Shown: piece by piece, positions 33,530 to 45,472 of the stretch
Position numbering within the stretch: position 1 is the stretch's first letter
Layout of the letters: every line of letters begins with the position of its first letter
DNA from: Coniferiporia sulphurascens
Taxonomy: Eukaryota; Basidiomycota; Agaricomycetes; Hymenochaetales; Hymenochaetaceae
Direction of reading: 5' to 3'
Length of the DNA: 64,000 bases
NCBI GenBank assembly: GCA_002794785.1
Contig: NBBA01000003.1
Span: 620,001 to 684,000 of the forward strand
Position numbers and translations under genes: made by a program
Notes under the pieces: generated by a model
Databases searched by the model: none
Told to the model about the DNA's origin: nothing
The model's input: only the letters and a program-made list of their open reading frames with translations

Positions 33530-35497
33530 GGTGAGGAGGGGAGGGGAGGAAACAGCGCGAGGATGAACAAGCAAATTCGTGGCAGGATATATAGCAGGGA
33601 TTCGGGCCAGTCCCAGGGGGCACGAGCATGGAAGGACTGTGGGCGTGCCAGTGCGGAACCAGTTGAGCCCCGGCGCTAAGCTGTACGCCACCAACCTGTC
33701 CTGTGTCTGCGTCATTTACCCGTGGCTGCATCCGTGCGTTCGTCGTGCCGTATATGCGTGCTTAGTGCTATGCGTCGATCAGCCTTCCCTTTTCTGGCCG
33801 CCACCAAATGCTTCGGAGCCGAGACGCGCCCGAGCACGGACGCTAGCAGTCCACTAGCCTGTCACCTACCTTCTACAAAAATGATAAAGAGGACCCCGGT
33901 GTCCGTCTGGCCCCAAAAATAACCGAGGTGATATAGTAGACGCGTCATGAAGGGAAGCACCAGCTGTATTCTTGCACCCAGCTCATAACTGGGAAGCGAA
34001 CGCTCCAGGAGCGATCACTGCCTTCGGGTCCCGGAAGCTCGCAATTACCTCTTATTTATTTTCATCCCCTGCTCTTGCGCCATAACACGATGCGAGGAGC
34101 CCTCTCCTCACTTACTGAAACAGAGCTTCAAATTGCACGGCCCCACCATCCGCTCCACGGAGGACTAATTGCCTGGATGTCTAAAGCCATCTTTATCCCC
34201 GAGTACGTATTGCGTAGCATCTTTCGTGGTCGTGGGAACACAACGGGCTACCAGAAGACGTCGGGGGTGCGTGGGAATATCGGAAGCCAATCTAAAAGCG
34301 GTGGCACTCCTGTGATTTGACCACAGCCCCAGTGCCTTGAGTATCAACTTTGATTGAAGTTCCATAATTCGATACCGTCTAGACTCTTCCATTGCTACCA
34401 TCGGTAATCGGGCACCTCAACAGCCAGCTCAGAGGGCCATCGCCCGTCTAACGCGACACCCGCTGTGGCTGGAGTAGAAAGTTACACATCACTCACGAAT
34501 TAACGTTTTCAGGGAAGGGGAGGGGAGAAATGAGATTGCAACGTGTTTTTTATTCAAGTTCAAATAAATACATTACCGGTGCGGCGGAAAAGCGGCATCT
34601 GCGGGCCGTATACCATTCCATTTTCAAGTATGAAATTCACCCGACGGGAACAAAGGGCATCCACGTAGGCCAGGAAATGCTGTTGTCCGTCAAGTCAACG
34701 CTCGACAATTCATTCAGCTTTCCAATGCCGACCTACGTTGGCTTCTCAAAGGCAACCAGTACGAGTTATTGCAAGTATTTAGTTCTGACTTTATAAAAAT
34801 AAAATAAAACAGATATAGTAAACACACACGGAGGTTTACTGGCGATTGCTGAGGATTGTAGGGCCTCCACGAGCTTGCGGCCACGTTAGAGTCAGTTGAA
34901 CCAGCTCTACAAACTTCAAAGGCCCAAGAGGGCAAACATGGCCGATCAATCATCAGATACCTTGTAAACGGTCCTATTTATACAGTACGATCGCTAATCT
35001 ACAAAAGGATCTCGATCCCGAACAAAATATTGATCTTGTACTTATGACCCATCTCGTCACTTGGTCATATGTCAAAGGCCTAGTTCTCTCACTATTGCGC
35101 AATTGTCCCAATGGCAGCGATTGACGGTTATATGATCATGACGAGAACCCTCAGCTGCACGTCCAGCGCCTCAAATCAAGATATTGAACACTCACGGCTT
35201 GCAGAAACAGATCACATGCATAGCAGCACAACGCTCTGTACATATATATATCCGCCTAAAAAATCCTTAGCCACGCGAAGCTCTGCGGCCTGGATGCCCG
35301 GGTGCTGGTCTGCTGATCCCGCAGATGCGTCAAGTGCTCGGTGCGGCTTCGCATTTTTTGCATGAATAAAGGCGCACCCACCGGGACAGGGACGGACCTA
35401 ACGCGGTCTATCTTCCACCCATCGGTCGTCAGTCTCGCGCACGCCTTTCGACTTTACGTCGTCCAGCATCCCCGAAGAATAACCCGCGCCTTTCGGT
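33530..35497. other. Intergenic region of 2 kb between divergent genes
   Basis: The tract lies between the fasciclin and carboxylesterase starts, which point away from each other. A second AT-rich element (ACATATATATATCC) occurs at about 35240-35253. Plus- and minus-strand frames are short and without recognisable motifs. No tRNA or repeat was found. Confidence 0.35.
33586..33595 (-). promoter_or_regulatory. Likely TATA box of the fasciclin gene
   Basis: The minus strand reads CTATATATCC about 60 bases before the start codon at 33529. The distance would leave a leader of about 30 nt, short but usual for highly expressed fungal surface-protein genes. Confidence 0.45.
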
Positions 35498-37367
35498 ATG
35501 CGCACACCATTAGTTGCTCTACTCACCATCTGCTCTGCTGTCGAGCTGGCGCTCGCCGCCGGGCCGCTGGTAGACGTAGGGTATACGCGCTACCTCGGCA
35601 CAGAGCTCCAAAACGGCATTACGCAGTGGCTCGGTCTGCGCTTTGCCGCACCGCCCCTCGGTGACCTGCGTTTCCGCGCGCCCGCCGACCCACCGAAAAA
35701 TAGTACCATCCAGGTCGCCGATGAAGTGCGTGTCCTTGCTTCCCCTGGCCCGTGCATGTCCCATCAGGTCAGCTGGCTAATAATTTCACTCTTTCTAGCA
35801 TGGCCCGGTCTGTCTAAGCACAGGCGCAGCGTTCCCTACGGCGGGCCAGTCCGAGGACTGTCTCTTCCTCGACGTCTACGCACCGACGGCCACGCGCGGA
35901 AGAGGACCACACCCGGTTTTCTTCTGGATCCAAGGCGGTGGGCTGAACGCTGACTCGAATCCGAACTACAACGCGTCTGGCCTTATCGCCGCAGCAGACA
36001 TGGATCTCGTCGTCGTCACCTTCAATTACCGCGTCGGCCCGTACGGCTTTCTCGCCAGCGAGGAGGTGCAGCGCGATGGCTCCATAAATGCTGGGGTGCT
36101 GGACCAGCGCAAGGCGCTAGAGTGGATACAGGAGCATATATCCAGGGTCCGTTTTTTTCACTTCGCAGCGATGGAAGGCGCCGTCCGGCTTCTGACCTGA
36201 TTTTGCCATTAATGTAGTTTGGTGGTGACCCGGGTCACGTCGTCCTCGGCGGCGACAGCGCAGGAGCACAGTCGATCACCCTGCACCTCACCGCGTACTC
36301 CGGCAGGCCGACGGACCTCTTCCACGCCGTCATCGCCGAATCCCAGTCCTTCCCGACCATATTAACCGTGCCCCAAGCCCAGTTCGAGTACGATGCGCTC
36401 GTTGGACGCGTGGGTTGTGCGAGTGCGGAAGACACCCTCGCCTGTCTTCGAGCTACGGATATAAGTATTCTGCAAGGCAACAACACCGTGATCCCTTTCC
36501 CCGGAAGACAGAATCCACCCAACTACCTGTACGGTGCCATTGTGGATGGCGACTTTCTAACGGACTTCCCGTACAACCTTTTCATGCAGGGAAGGTTCAT
36601 CAGGGTACCCTCGGTCTTTGGGTATGTTTCGTAGTTTCTGCGTCCGACCTTCCCCATAGAGTTATCTGGTTGACAAAAGGTGAATAGCGATGATACGAAC
36701 GAAGGCACGATCTTCACTCCGACCAATCTCAACACCACATCAGACATGAACAATTTCCTGCTCGACAACTTCCCCAATATGACGTCTAGTATGCTCGAAA
36801 CCATCGACGCGACGTATCCCGAGTCGAGCCAGTTCCCTAATCACGGTGCATTCTACTTTGCTGCGGCGACCGCGTACGGAGAGATGAGATACATATGCCC
36901 GGGAATCTTCGTCAGCACCGAGATAAACAGATTCAGGGGCCTCTTGCCGAATTGGAACTATCAGTGAGCCCCACCAAGCCCCGATGCCAAAAGCGATTTC
37001 CTGACACGATTTATCAAGCTATAATGTCACAGATCCAACCCAGCTTGCGAACGGCCAAGGCGTCCCGCACACGGTGGAAACCAGCGCAATCTGGGGACCC
37101 GACAACGTCAACGGCGGGGCACCCGCGAGCTACAGGACGACCAATGCGGCGATCATACCCGTAATGCAGGGCTACTGGACGAGTTTCATACGCACATTCA
37201 GCCCCAACACGTTCCGCGCACCCGGGAGCCCAATATGGGAGCCATTCGGCACCGGTCAGCAGAGGATTCTGTTTGAGACGAACGCGACGAGGATGGAGAC
37301 TGTTCCTGCAGATCAGACAGTGAGATGTGATTTCTTGAAGAGCATTGCCATTACGCTCCAGCAGTAG
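35498..37367 (+). CDS. Secreted type-B carboxylesterase/lipase
   Basis: Alpha/beta-hydrolase that cleaves carboxylic esters outside the cell. Five exons (35498-35725, 35799-36146, 36218-36621, 36688-36963, 37019-37367) give 534 residues. The protein has a signal peptide (MRTPLVALLTICSAVELALA). Family blocks are GLRFAAPPLGDLRFRAP, SEDCLFLDVYAP, PVFFWIQGGG (oxyanion hole), VVVTFNYRVGPYGFLAS and DQRKALEWIQEHI. The nucleophile elbow GGDSAGA carries the Ser. The acid sits in SDDTNEGT (Glu), and the His is probably in GVPHTVE near the C-terminus. The usual elbow in this family is GESAGG, so Asp in place of Glu and Ala in place of the second Gly are notable but tolerated in fungal homologs. The substrate is not predictable. 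Confidence 0.92.
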
Positions 37368-37603
37368 AATAGACGGTGATTTAGTGTAAGCTGAAGCAAT
37401 ACAGAATCGAATCCCAGACGACTAGGTCGACCGCATATGAACAAAGGAGAGATGATTTACGTCGACTTAGTGCTTAGGGCTGAATTGCTTATTATGGACG
37501 CGACGTGGCAACACACACAGCCGGCTTTCGCCTTCGACGACGCTCACTGCACCCTGCTGGCCAGAGATTGGAGACATACGCCTTGTGTCCTTCGTAGCGG
37601 AAA

Positions 37604-38246
37604 ATGTGGCTTACAGATGCTCAAAGTTAGTCTGATATCCCGACAGCAAAGAGAACGAAGAAAGTCTGACCACGAACGCGTGCTCTTTCGTACAGAAATC
37701 GGCGTCGCGCTGACCTCGTTCGGCGCGCTGTTCATGCTCCTCGGGGTTGTCCTTTTCTTCGACGGCAGTTTGCTCGCTCTGGGAAACGTACGCAACACCT
37801 ATCCGCTCGACATTCTCGCTGTTCTGACGAAACCCCTGCCCGCCATCTTCAGGTTCTGTTCCTCTCAGGCATCACACTCATAATCGGCCCGCACAAGACG
37901 TTCTACTTTTTCGCGCGCAAGCAGAAGCTGCGCGGTACACTCTGCTTCCTCGGCGGTGTCTTGCTTGTGTTCTTCAAATGGCCCTTCTTCGGGGTGATAG
38001 TCGAGACGATCGGTTTCCTCAACCTGTTCGGGTGAGCCGCGCTTTCCTTTTCTCCACGAATTCAGAAAACGGTCCACTGACGATGAACACACGCCCTTTT
38101 CGATAAAAAGGGACTTCTTCCCAGTGATTCTCACGTTCCTGCGCCAGCTACCGTTCGTTGGAACTCTCCTGTCCATGCCTTACATCAAAGACGTGCGTGC
38201 CTTTGAAGCTTACCTCTTTTACCCTTCCTTACAGAGTTCCGACTGA
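37604..38246 (+). CDS. GOT1: Vesicle transport protein GOT1
   Basis: Small tetraspanning Golgi/ER membrane protein involved in ER-to-Golgi and intra-Golgi traffic. Five exons (37604-37625, 37696-37787, 37853-38031, 38111-38192, 38235-38246) give 128 residues, close to the family length of about 138. It starts MWLTDAQKIGVALTSFGALF. The family core VLFLSGITLIIGPHKTFYFF, KLRGTLCFLGG and LLVFFKWPFFGVIVE are present, followed by FFPVILTFLRQLPFVGTLL. The first exon has 22 nt, and the last codes for only SSD and the stop. Both are small enough to be missed by automatic gene callers. Confidence 0.92.
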
Positions 38247-38624
38247 TTAAAGCTGTATAGGTTGCGAACCGGATAGCAGGCTCGCGTCAGTCCATTGTTT
38301 AGCGCACATACATGTCTACATAATTCTTTTTGTGAATGACGCAAGCAACTTTCAATCACCTGTAATACCGACTTGGAACCAGGGTGTCACCGACAGGCGG
38401 TCCGCCCCGGACCAGCTTGCCCAACCACAAGATCATAAAAGTTTCAATGGAACGAACTCTATTAATCAGAGCCGAAACCTTTTTTAAGCGGGTCCGACGC
38501 TGGGATTTACAAGCTGGTGGTACAAACAAGTCAAGGTCATCAAAACGCGTGATCTCCTTCCTCTCTTCAAGGCACTCGAGCCAACTCGCCCGGGATGCTC
38601 CCGTCCCCACAGCAGCCCGAAGCC
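38247..38624. other. Intergenic region between convergent genes
   Basis: These 378 bases lie between the GOT1 and MFS transporter stop codons. Short frames on both strands carry no motif. The tract presumably holds 3' UTRs. Confidence 0.35.
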
Positions 38625-40962
38625 TCAGAGAGCGACGTTTTCGATCAGTTCGTTCTCGCCTTTCTTAGTGCTCGCGCTGTCACTGTCGCGGTCTCGTGAG
38701 TTGCTGGCGGCCTTTTCAACAATGGCGGGGTCGATGGGGCCCGCAGAGACGGCCGCTGCGTTTAACACTTCCTCCTCTTCCACGTTACGGAAGCGGAAGC
38801 CGCCATGTACAGTCTGATCGATGACAATACCGCTGATTTTGGTAAACAAAGATGAATTGTAGGGGGAGAGTATGCGTGTCATTAGTCTGACGCGTAAATG
38901 AGTGACGAGATGGATTAGACGTACATTGCGTAGATGAGCATGGCTAAGTAACCTGACATGGGAACGAGGTACGATCGGCGAGTGCCCGCTCTGTCTGCAA
39001 GACCGCCTTGAGCGGGAGGGTACCAAGCACCACCTCCAACGCCCTAAAAATAGGTGTCAGCGCGGTGTGAGAGATGCGAGGACTCCGTGATCTGTACTGA
39101 CCATAACGATAAGCCCAGAGCCCCTCTTTGTGTGTACGCCAAGATTCTTCGTGCCAAGCGTGAAGATGGTCTGCCGCCTACTGTCAGTACACCCTCCTGG
39201 CTGTCTAATGGCAGGAATGGCTGGCTTACCGGGTAGCAAATCGACTCAAAGAAGAAGAGTACATAAAGGAAGCCCACACCGGTCCAGCCAGTCAACTGCG
39301 AGATACAGATGCTGGCTATGACACACATAGTTGCATAGACCGTGAGCAACAGGGCAGGGTCGATAAACTGCAGGATTCCAACGCCAATGAAGCGGGCGAT
39401 GGCGAACGTAACCTGGCACAGGGAGAACATCGTGCTAGCCCTTGACTGAGAAATGCCAAGCCCCTGTTCCGTAAGGAGGTTCACTACGAATGACGCAACG
39501 CCGACTTGTGCTCCACTATTGGGTTGACCAGAGGGGGTCAGCAAGGCCGGAGGGAAAAAATGTAAAGGCTTGCGTACGTGTAGGTCATCTGCGCGATGAA
39601 GCCGAATATGCAGCGGTACTGCTTGTAAAATGGACCAACATCTTCAGTAAGACCTTTCGCTATCAGCTCCTCCGTAAGTGCTTCCTCGGTAATCTCTGGG
39701 AGGTGGCAGAAGCTATAAAAAGCGCTTCAGTAGTAGTTACCGTTTATGTCGTAAACTAGACGCACAAGAAAAGAATGTTCAGAACGACTCCAAGGCCAGC
39801 GACGGCGAGATAAACCCTGTGCACCGACGAAAAAAGAAAAGAATCAGTGCACAACGTTCCCGATTGGACTGGGGGCAAGATTGCAATCACCATTGCACGG
39901 TATCAAGCGAAGTGGCGTTCTTCCCCTGGAAAAACCAACGCGAGGCGATAAGAGGGCCTGCAAATGACGCGACACCCTGAAAGCCCTGGCTGAAATTCAG
40001 GCGGGCGGCAGCATACTTCTCGCTGCCCAGTACGGCGATATATGAGTTCGCGGCAACTTCAAGAGTCGAGAGACCACATCCTGTCATTCATTAAAGTCAG
40101 ATCAACTTGGAGCTCATGGTTCGTGAAATGAGGGTTTGCGCGCATGTGACGAATTGTAGATGGTTAAATAAAAACAGAAGGGAAGCGTACCGATAACAAA
40201 TGTGGATCCAACGAATCCACCGTATGCGCGGAATTTCGCAGAAGGCCAGAAGAAAATCGCGCCTATTCAAGAACAAGGACGTGAGCTACGAAGGCCTGCA
40301 TGGGGGCGGAAAGAAGACCATACCTATTGAATACAAAGTCAGGCCGAGATGAATGCCTTTCTGTTCATCGACGAGATATTTATTTGTGGACACGGTAAAC
40401 GGAGTACGCGAATGCAAACCTTGTATCCGAATTTCCTCATCTGCGAAGGATAGGATGAGCACGGGTCGAAAAGCCCACCTTTACAAACATGAAACTCACG
40501 AGTATTCCGGCGAAAGGAGCCCATACGAAGTACGCCCCCTGTAAAAAGACACTGACATCTTAACAAGATATAAACATCAGGTCCCGGGAATTACGAACGA
40601 AGTAGGCCAGTTGGAGGAGGGTGCTCTGGAGCTTTGTGATGCCGAAAACCGTTTGAAAGTGGGAATTGAGGACATCAAGGAGCTGGCATAGGGAAGATGA
40701 GAATATGGAGACTAATGACGCAGCAAGTGATCATACACCATATGCAAAGCCCCCTGTAGAGAAACAAAGAGGGGGGTCAGAGGGGCCGGTAAATTTGAGC
40801 AAGGGAACGCACAAGTGAAAAATAGGGAAGTGACGAGCGCGAATGCGAAGGCCCACTCTTTGCGTGTAAGCTCTGCGCCTTGATGCCAATAATTGAGCTG
40901 GATTTTCAGCGAGGGCAGTTGGAGGGGCTGCAAATACCTGTAATGCCTTTGAGACCGGCCAT
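38625..40962 (-). CDS. MFS sugar transporter, FHS (fucose permease-like) family
   Basis: A multi-exon gene of at least ten exons. The start MAGLKGITGAELTRKEW is reached by joining 40962 to the exon near 40880. Recognisable in order: FALVTSLFFTWGFAYGLLDV, then LNSHFQTVFGI and LQSTLLQLAYFGAYFVWAPF (TM1-2 of the FucP/FHS group); GLTLYSIGAIFFWPSAKF; GLSTLEVAANSYIAVLGSEK, a family signature; ARLNFSQGFQGVASFAGPL; SFVVNLLTEQGLGIS; FIDPALLLTVYATMCVIASI. It ends with a cytosolic Ser/Glu-rich tail (SASTKKGENELIENVAL). About twelve membrane segments are expected. Proton-coupled uptake of fucose-, galactose- or glucose-type sugars is known for the family. The actual substrate is not determined. Inner exon boundaries were only partly resolved. 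Confidence 0.85.
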
Positions 40963-41554
40963 TGATTCCTTGTGCGCCCGTTCCGAGGAGTCGTGAACGA
41001 AGACAAAGACGGGCCGAGGAGCAGAGGGGAGACAGAGAGGGGGCACAAGTGGCATATGCGGACGTTTGTATTACTTATAGGATGGCGAATTTGGGACCGT
41101 CGTGAGCCGGCGTTCGATAAGGGGAAGCGCTGCTGTTCACGGGACCATTGCGACACCCTGATTCGTAGGTCATGTCCAAGACTTCGCGGAATCGCGTATC
41201 TAACCGCGGCCCGGGGAAGAATGGCTCTCGCAGGAGTTGGGCCTGTGATACAGAATGTGCTTTAACCGGCTTTTAATATTCCTTCCGAACATTCCGTGAT
41301 CGTACTAATCGCCTTTTTGGGCATTTTGTGGAGAATACGACGTCGGCCGCGGTTGTGGGGTCGAGAAGTCGTCCCCACACTCCTGCCTGTAAGTAGGAAT
41401 CCCGTTCTTGATCATCTTGTCTTGGGGAAAATGCTTCCGGGATCTTCATGCACACGATTAGGTAATCATCCGCCTGACTCTCTCGTCGCACGGGCACGTG
41501 AGGTCCCCGCTCGTTCGCATCTCGAGTCCGACCTTCTGCTCTCGAAGCCCAATC
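40963..41554. other. Divergent promoter region
   Basis: These 592 bases lie between the divergent starts of the transporter and the acidic orphan. Antisense frames such as 41273-41701 overlap coding sequence and lack protein character. No specific site is recognised. Confidence 0.35.
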
Positions 41555-42662
41555 ATGTCCGGTCCCTCGCCATTCACAGCATTCCTCGCTGTCAGTAAGT
41601 TCCTCGCCTTTACCAACCGGCCAAACATCGAAATCACAGGCAAACAGTACTGACAACACCAATATTTTATCAAGGAGAACTACCCCACGTTCAAAAGTCA
41701 AGCGACGCAGGTTGTCGGCCGCCGCAAAGCCAAACTGAGTTTATTGAATGATTTCTGGGCGCTCGCTCCCGAGGAGAAGGAACGTTTGGCCCGGATCGCG
41801 GAGGATAAGGGGAGCCAAGATATCCTGGCCGATGCGCTCAAGGATATCGATGCCATCGGCGGCGAGGACGAGGAGCTACTGGACACGTCTTCAGCCGCCG
41901 TGGGGGTAGCCGTGCGTACAGATTACTCCAACGATGAAGCGTGGGGGGAATTCGTCGATACGCTGAGGGAGGCAGAAAAGGACCTTGCTGCACCCGAAGA
42001 TGAGGACGCGATGGCAGAAGACGAGCCATCAGAATCTGCCACCCGGAACGAAGTGGACGAAAGCTCTGCGTCCGAGTCCGAGTCTGAGTCAGAAGACGAT
42101 GGGACAGGCGCAGGCGGCACAAGTACCTCCCCTCCAAAAGCGCCCGTCTCGCTCTTCGCAGTCGTATCCCCACCCGCCTCGTCTCCTCTGCGTGCCCGCC
42201 TCTCAGGTGCCTCGAACCTCACCGCCCTTCGCCTCCTCAACGATGTCGATGCCGTGCGCGCCCCTGCGCTACCCGCGGGAACGCGTCGCGTCAAGCCAGG
42301 CCACCGTCTCGTGGACCTAGATGGGTTTGTCGAGGCATACGTCGGACCGATGCTGTGGGTGTACGACGCGCAGTCGAACACGGACCGCGCGGCGCGCGTA
42401 GTGAACCAGCGGGTCGAGTCATATGGTGCTGCTACGTGAGTTGATGCGCTGCGCCGCCTTAGCACGCGCGGAAGCTTACCATTGTTCTTTTTTTCTTTCG
42501 CGTAGTGCGGACAGTTGGCGTGCTCGCGCGTCGTTCCTGCCCGAGCTCCAGCTAAACCTCGCCAGCGGTGCAATGAAAATTGATTTCGGAGGGCTGGATC
42601 GGTGGGATCACAGCCAAAGACAGAGAAATCTGGCCGAGGCTAATAGTATGGACGCAACATAG
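41555..42662 (+). CDS. Acidic orphan protein, probably nuclear or cytosolic
   Basis: Three exons (41555-41590, 41675-42435, 42506-42662) give 317 residues. The first donor taken is GTCAGT, because the better-looking GTAAGT three bases later gives a frame shift against exon 2. The N-terminal part (FLAENYPTFKSQATQVVGRR, then KAKLSLLNDFWALAPEEKER) is predicted helical. A long acidic Ser/Glu tract (DESSASESESESEDDGTGAG) follows. A more ordered C-terminal region contains GHRLVDLDGFVEAYVGPMLW and SWRARASFLPELQLNLASGA. No signal peptide or membrane segment is visible. I do not recognise a family. Confidence 0.7.
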
Positions 42663-43192
42663 AGTTATTGTAAGTTATAGAAAAAGGAACTAAAGCTGTA
42701 CTTGTGTATCCTGTCTCATAAATGCGTTCTCTGTCTCTGTGGCCTTGGGCCTTTAGCTCCGGCATTATCGGCGATCAGATTGTCGATCCTACTTCCAGAA
42801 ACGGGTTTCAAATCAAATCAGCCGCACTCATCCGATCTTGTCGGTTAGTAGGCAAGAGCATCGTTACTTACGATCTGACTCCGAGAGAAACGCATCAACA
42901 TCGCTCTTTACCACGAGGGCTCCGACTTTCAGCGGCCCCGAAGGCTTTGATACTGTAACGGCAGACTTGGTGTCATCATGAGTCGCAGAGGAACAGTGGT
43001 CGCTCCGGTGTCCGCGCTCTCCACACCCGACCACTTCATGATCGGTCATATCCAGTGACACATCAAGCCTCGAACTGCGTCGGGGGCTTACGGTGTTCGT
43101 GAACGCGATGCATATAAAGACAGACGAGCTAAAACCCGAAAATGCACAATTTCCTCAGTCCGAGATCGTACACTTAACAGATACAGAATCTT
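42663..43192. other. Intergenic region upstream of the monooxygenase
   Basis: These 530 bases contain the 3' end of the acidic orphan and the monooxygenase promoter. A TATA-like GCATATAAAG lies at about 43110-43119, some 75-80 bases before the start at 43193. No gene is supported. Confidence 0.4.
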
Positions 43193-44715
43193 ATGGCTCC
43201 CACTAAAGTCGCTATTATCGGTGCTGGCATTGCAGGGCCTGTGCTTACAATGCTCTTGAAGCAGAAAGGTTACGAGCCTACGCTGTACGAGCGCACCAAC
43301 TCTGTCACTTCTGCCGGCCTGAGTCTCGTGTATGTCCGCTTGCCGTTCTTCTTCGCCCATTTGTTTATATCCCCGCCTCCCTTACTAGCGTGCAAGCAAA
43401 TGGTCTAAAGGTCCTACGTCTAATCCCAGGACTCGTCGACGCGATCCCAGGACAGCACCTCACGCACAACGCGGCGTTCACCCAAGTCTCTGGCGAGACG
43501 CTCGCTGTGCACGACGCGCCCTCGCGCGTGGCTGCGCGCTACGGCGCAGGGCTCGGTCCAATAGGCGTCCGGCGCGAGGCGTTCCAGCGTATGCTGGTAG
43601 AGCAGGCCGCTGCGCGCGGCATTCCGATCCACTGGGGCCACCAGCTCGAGGCCCTCGAGCAAGTCGGCGATGACGAGGTCGAGCTGCGTTTCGCGAATGG
43701 CGCGTCTGCACGTGCGAGCTTCGTCGTCGGGTGCGACGGTCTGCATAGCAATACACGTCTTGCGTTGTTTGGTGAGTCGGCGATTGATTTTACAGGCTTA
43801 GTGCAGGTAAATAATATCACATAAATCATTCTTTATCAATGAGCGACTGAAATATCGTGATGTCAGGTGGGCGGGTTGTCTCCAAAGCCCATATTCTTGA
43901 AGGATATGGACGCCTTGGTGGACGTTTTTGGTCTAAACGCCCACTTGGTCTCCTACCCTGTCTCGGACAGTCATTACTCATGGGCGTACGTCTTCCGCGC
44001 CCAATCTCCCCATATTGCCTTAAAATCTGATCAACGTCACATAGTATAACGCAACCAGAAGGCGAGCACAAAGAGAGCTGGCGGGCAATTGACGAAGAAC
44101 AAAAGGAAGCATTCAGGGCGGGTCCATTCTCCCAGTGGGGGTTCGGCGCAGGTGATCTCGTGAAGACCACCACAAAGGTCATCAAAGTCAGTTACCTTTT
44201 TTTTGACGGAAATATCCTGTGTCTCATTATTTGTGTGCTTTCAGTACGGTCTGTACGATAGGCCTGAACTTAAGACGTGGTACAAAGGCCGCGTCGTTCT
44301 TCTCGGTGATGCTGCACATCCCACCACTCCCGTACGTATCCTGCTCCTCCTGCTCATATCCGCAAACCTAAAAATTACAATCCCCCTCTAGCACCTCGGA
44401 CAGGGTGCGAACCAAGCCTTCGAGGACATCTACCACCTTGTGCGCGCGCTCACCGCTCACCACCCCGACCCCGCGACCACGCCGAGCACCGCTCAGCTCA
44501 CCGCCGCATTCGCCGATTACGAGAGCGTCCGCATCCCACGCAGTGCAATGCTCGTGCGCAAAGCGCGTGCACGCGGAGAGCAGCGCGTAGTCTCCGACCT
44601 GGAGGCCGCGAAGAGGCGCGACGAAGCGATGCGCGCTCTGCTGGGCCAGGGAAATGTCTGGGTGGAGATGGACGAGCTTGCAAAAGGGCCATACGAGGGC
44701 GAAAGTGAGATATAG
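43193..44715 (+). CDS. FAD-dependent monooxygenase (PHBH fold)
   Basis: Class A flavoprotein monooxygenase. Six exons (43193-43329, 43389-43806, 43867-43985, 44045-44186, 44245-44331, 44392-44715) give 408 residues. The Rossmann motif VAIIGAGIAGPVLTMLLKQK is at residues 6-25. An Arg after GPIGVRREAFQRML contacts FAD in the family. The DG motif is VVGCDGLHSNTR. The GD motif is GRVVLLGDAAHPTTP and continues HLGQGANQAFEDIY. No signal peptide or membrane anchor is seen, so it is cytosolic or loosely attached. The class hydroxylates aromatics, zeaxanthin-like or polyketide substrates. No biosynthetic neighbours are present here, so a catabolic role is as likely as a biosynthetic one. Confidence 0.9.
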
Positions 44716-44772
44716 ACGAGTCGCGCCATAAATTGCTATCTTAGCACGAGTATAATGATTGAGCATATACCC

Positions 44773-44780
44773 AAAAAAAA
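44773..44780 (-). terminator. Candidate RNA polymerase III terminator of the tRNA gene
   Basis: A run of eight T on the minus strand lies about 30 bases downstream of the tRNA-Gly 3' end. It is the first T run of four or more after the gene. Confidence 0.55.
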
Positions 44781-44810
44781 CTGACGACCACAACAAATCG
44801 AATTTCCTTT

Positions 44811-44880
44811 GCATTAAAGGGGAATCGAACCCCTGGCGGGTCGATGGCAACGACCCAGGTTACCACTACCCCATTAATGC
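44811..44880 (-). tRNA. tRNA-Gly (anticodon GCC)
   Basis: On the minus strand a complete 70-nt cloverleaf is visible. The acceptor arms are GCATTAA and TTAATGC. The D-arm region is GGGTAGTGGTAACC (A box). The anticodon stem GGTCG/CGACC encloses loop TTGCCAT with anticodon GCC. The T arm AGGGGTTCGATTCCCCT contains the GGTTCGATTCC B box. There is no intron. All arms pair. Confidence 0.95.
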
Positions 44881-45472
44881 CCGCATACGTTCGAGCATCC
44901 TTGTAAACTCAGGCATCGGATGTACCTCTCTTCTTCCAACTGTCGGTTTGATTGACTGGAAGACGGAAGCAATATTTGCAAGCATCTACTATACATGTAA
45001 TTACCAATGTGAGGCAGTCCCAAGGACACAGCCCAACACTGCACGGTACTGCTTGTCGCAGAATGAACATAGCTATTTCCAATATCTTTATTAAAAGAAA
45101 AAAAAATCGCTGTTCGTGATCTACTACAGCCTCCTTATGTACTTTGAATGTCAAGTGAGTCAAATAATTCAACTTTTGATGGATAAGTACATGTACAGTA
45201 GGTACACCTTATTTGAAATTTGAAATGTGGATCGAGGCCATAGCAAATCACAGATGTTAGACAAATTTACAATACAACAGAATATAGGAGGTAACTTTAC
45301 TCGGTTTTGTCCTTTGTGTGTACACGTATTACTACGTAGTTACCAAAACGTAACAATAAAGGGCACAGCAATTACTTTCAGATGCAGTCGCAACAGTAAT
45401 TTCCGCCTTAATATGATGTGGCTATCCGTCCCTCGGTACATCCCAAAAACCAGATCCGGAACGTAGAGACAT
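44881..45472. other. Intergenic region between tRNA-Gly and MCU
   Basis: These 592 AT-rich bases include the tRNA upstream flank and the MCU 3' flank. No frame has family motifs, and no second tRNA is visible. Confidence 0.35.

Noticed and set aside
40930..40962. Tiny 10-nt intron GTATTTGCAG at the MFS start
   Set aside because: Not a possible intron length. Joining the first exon to an acceptor after GGCATCAAG keeps the frame and matches the family N-terminus.
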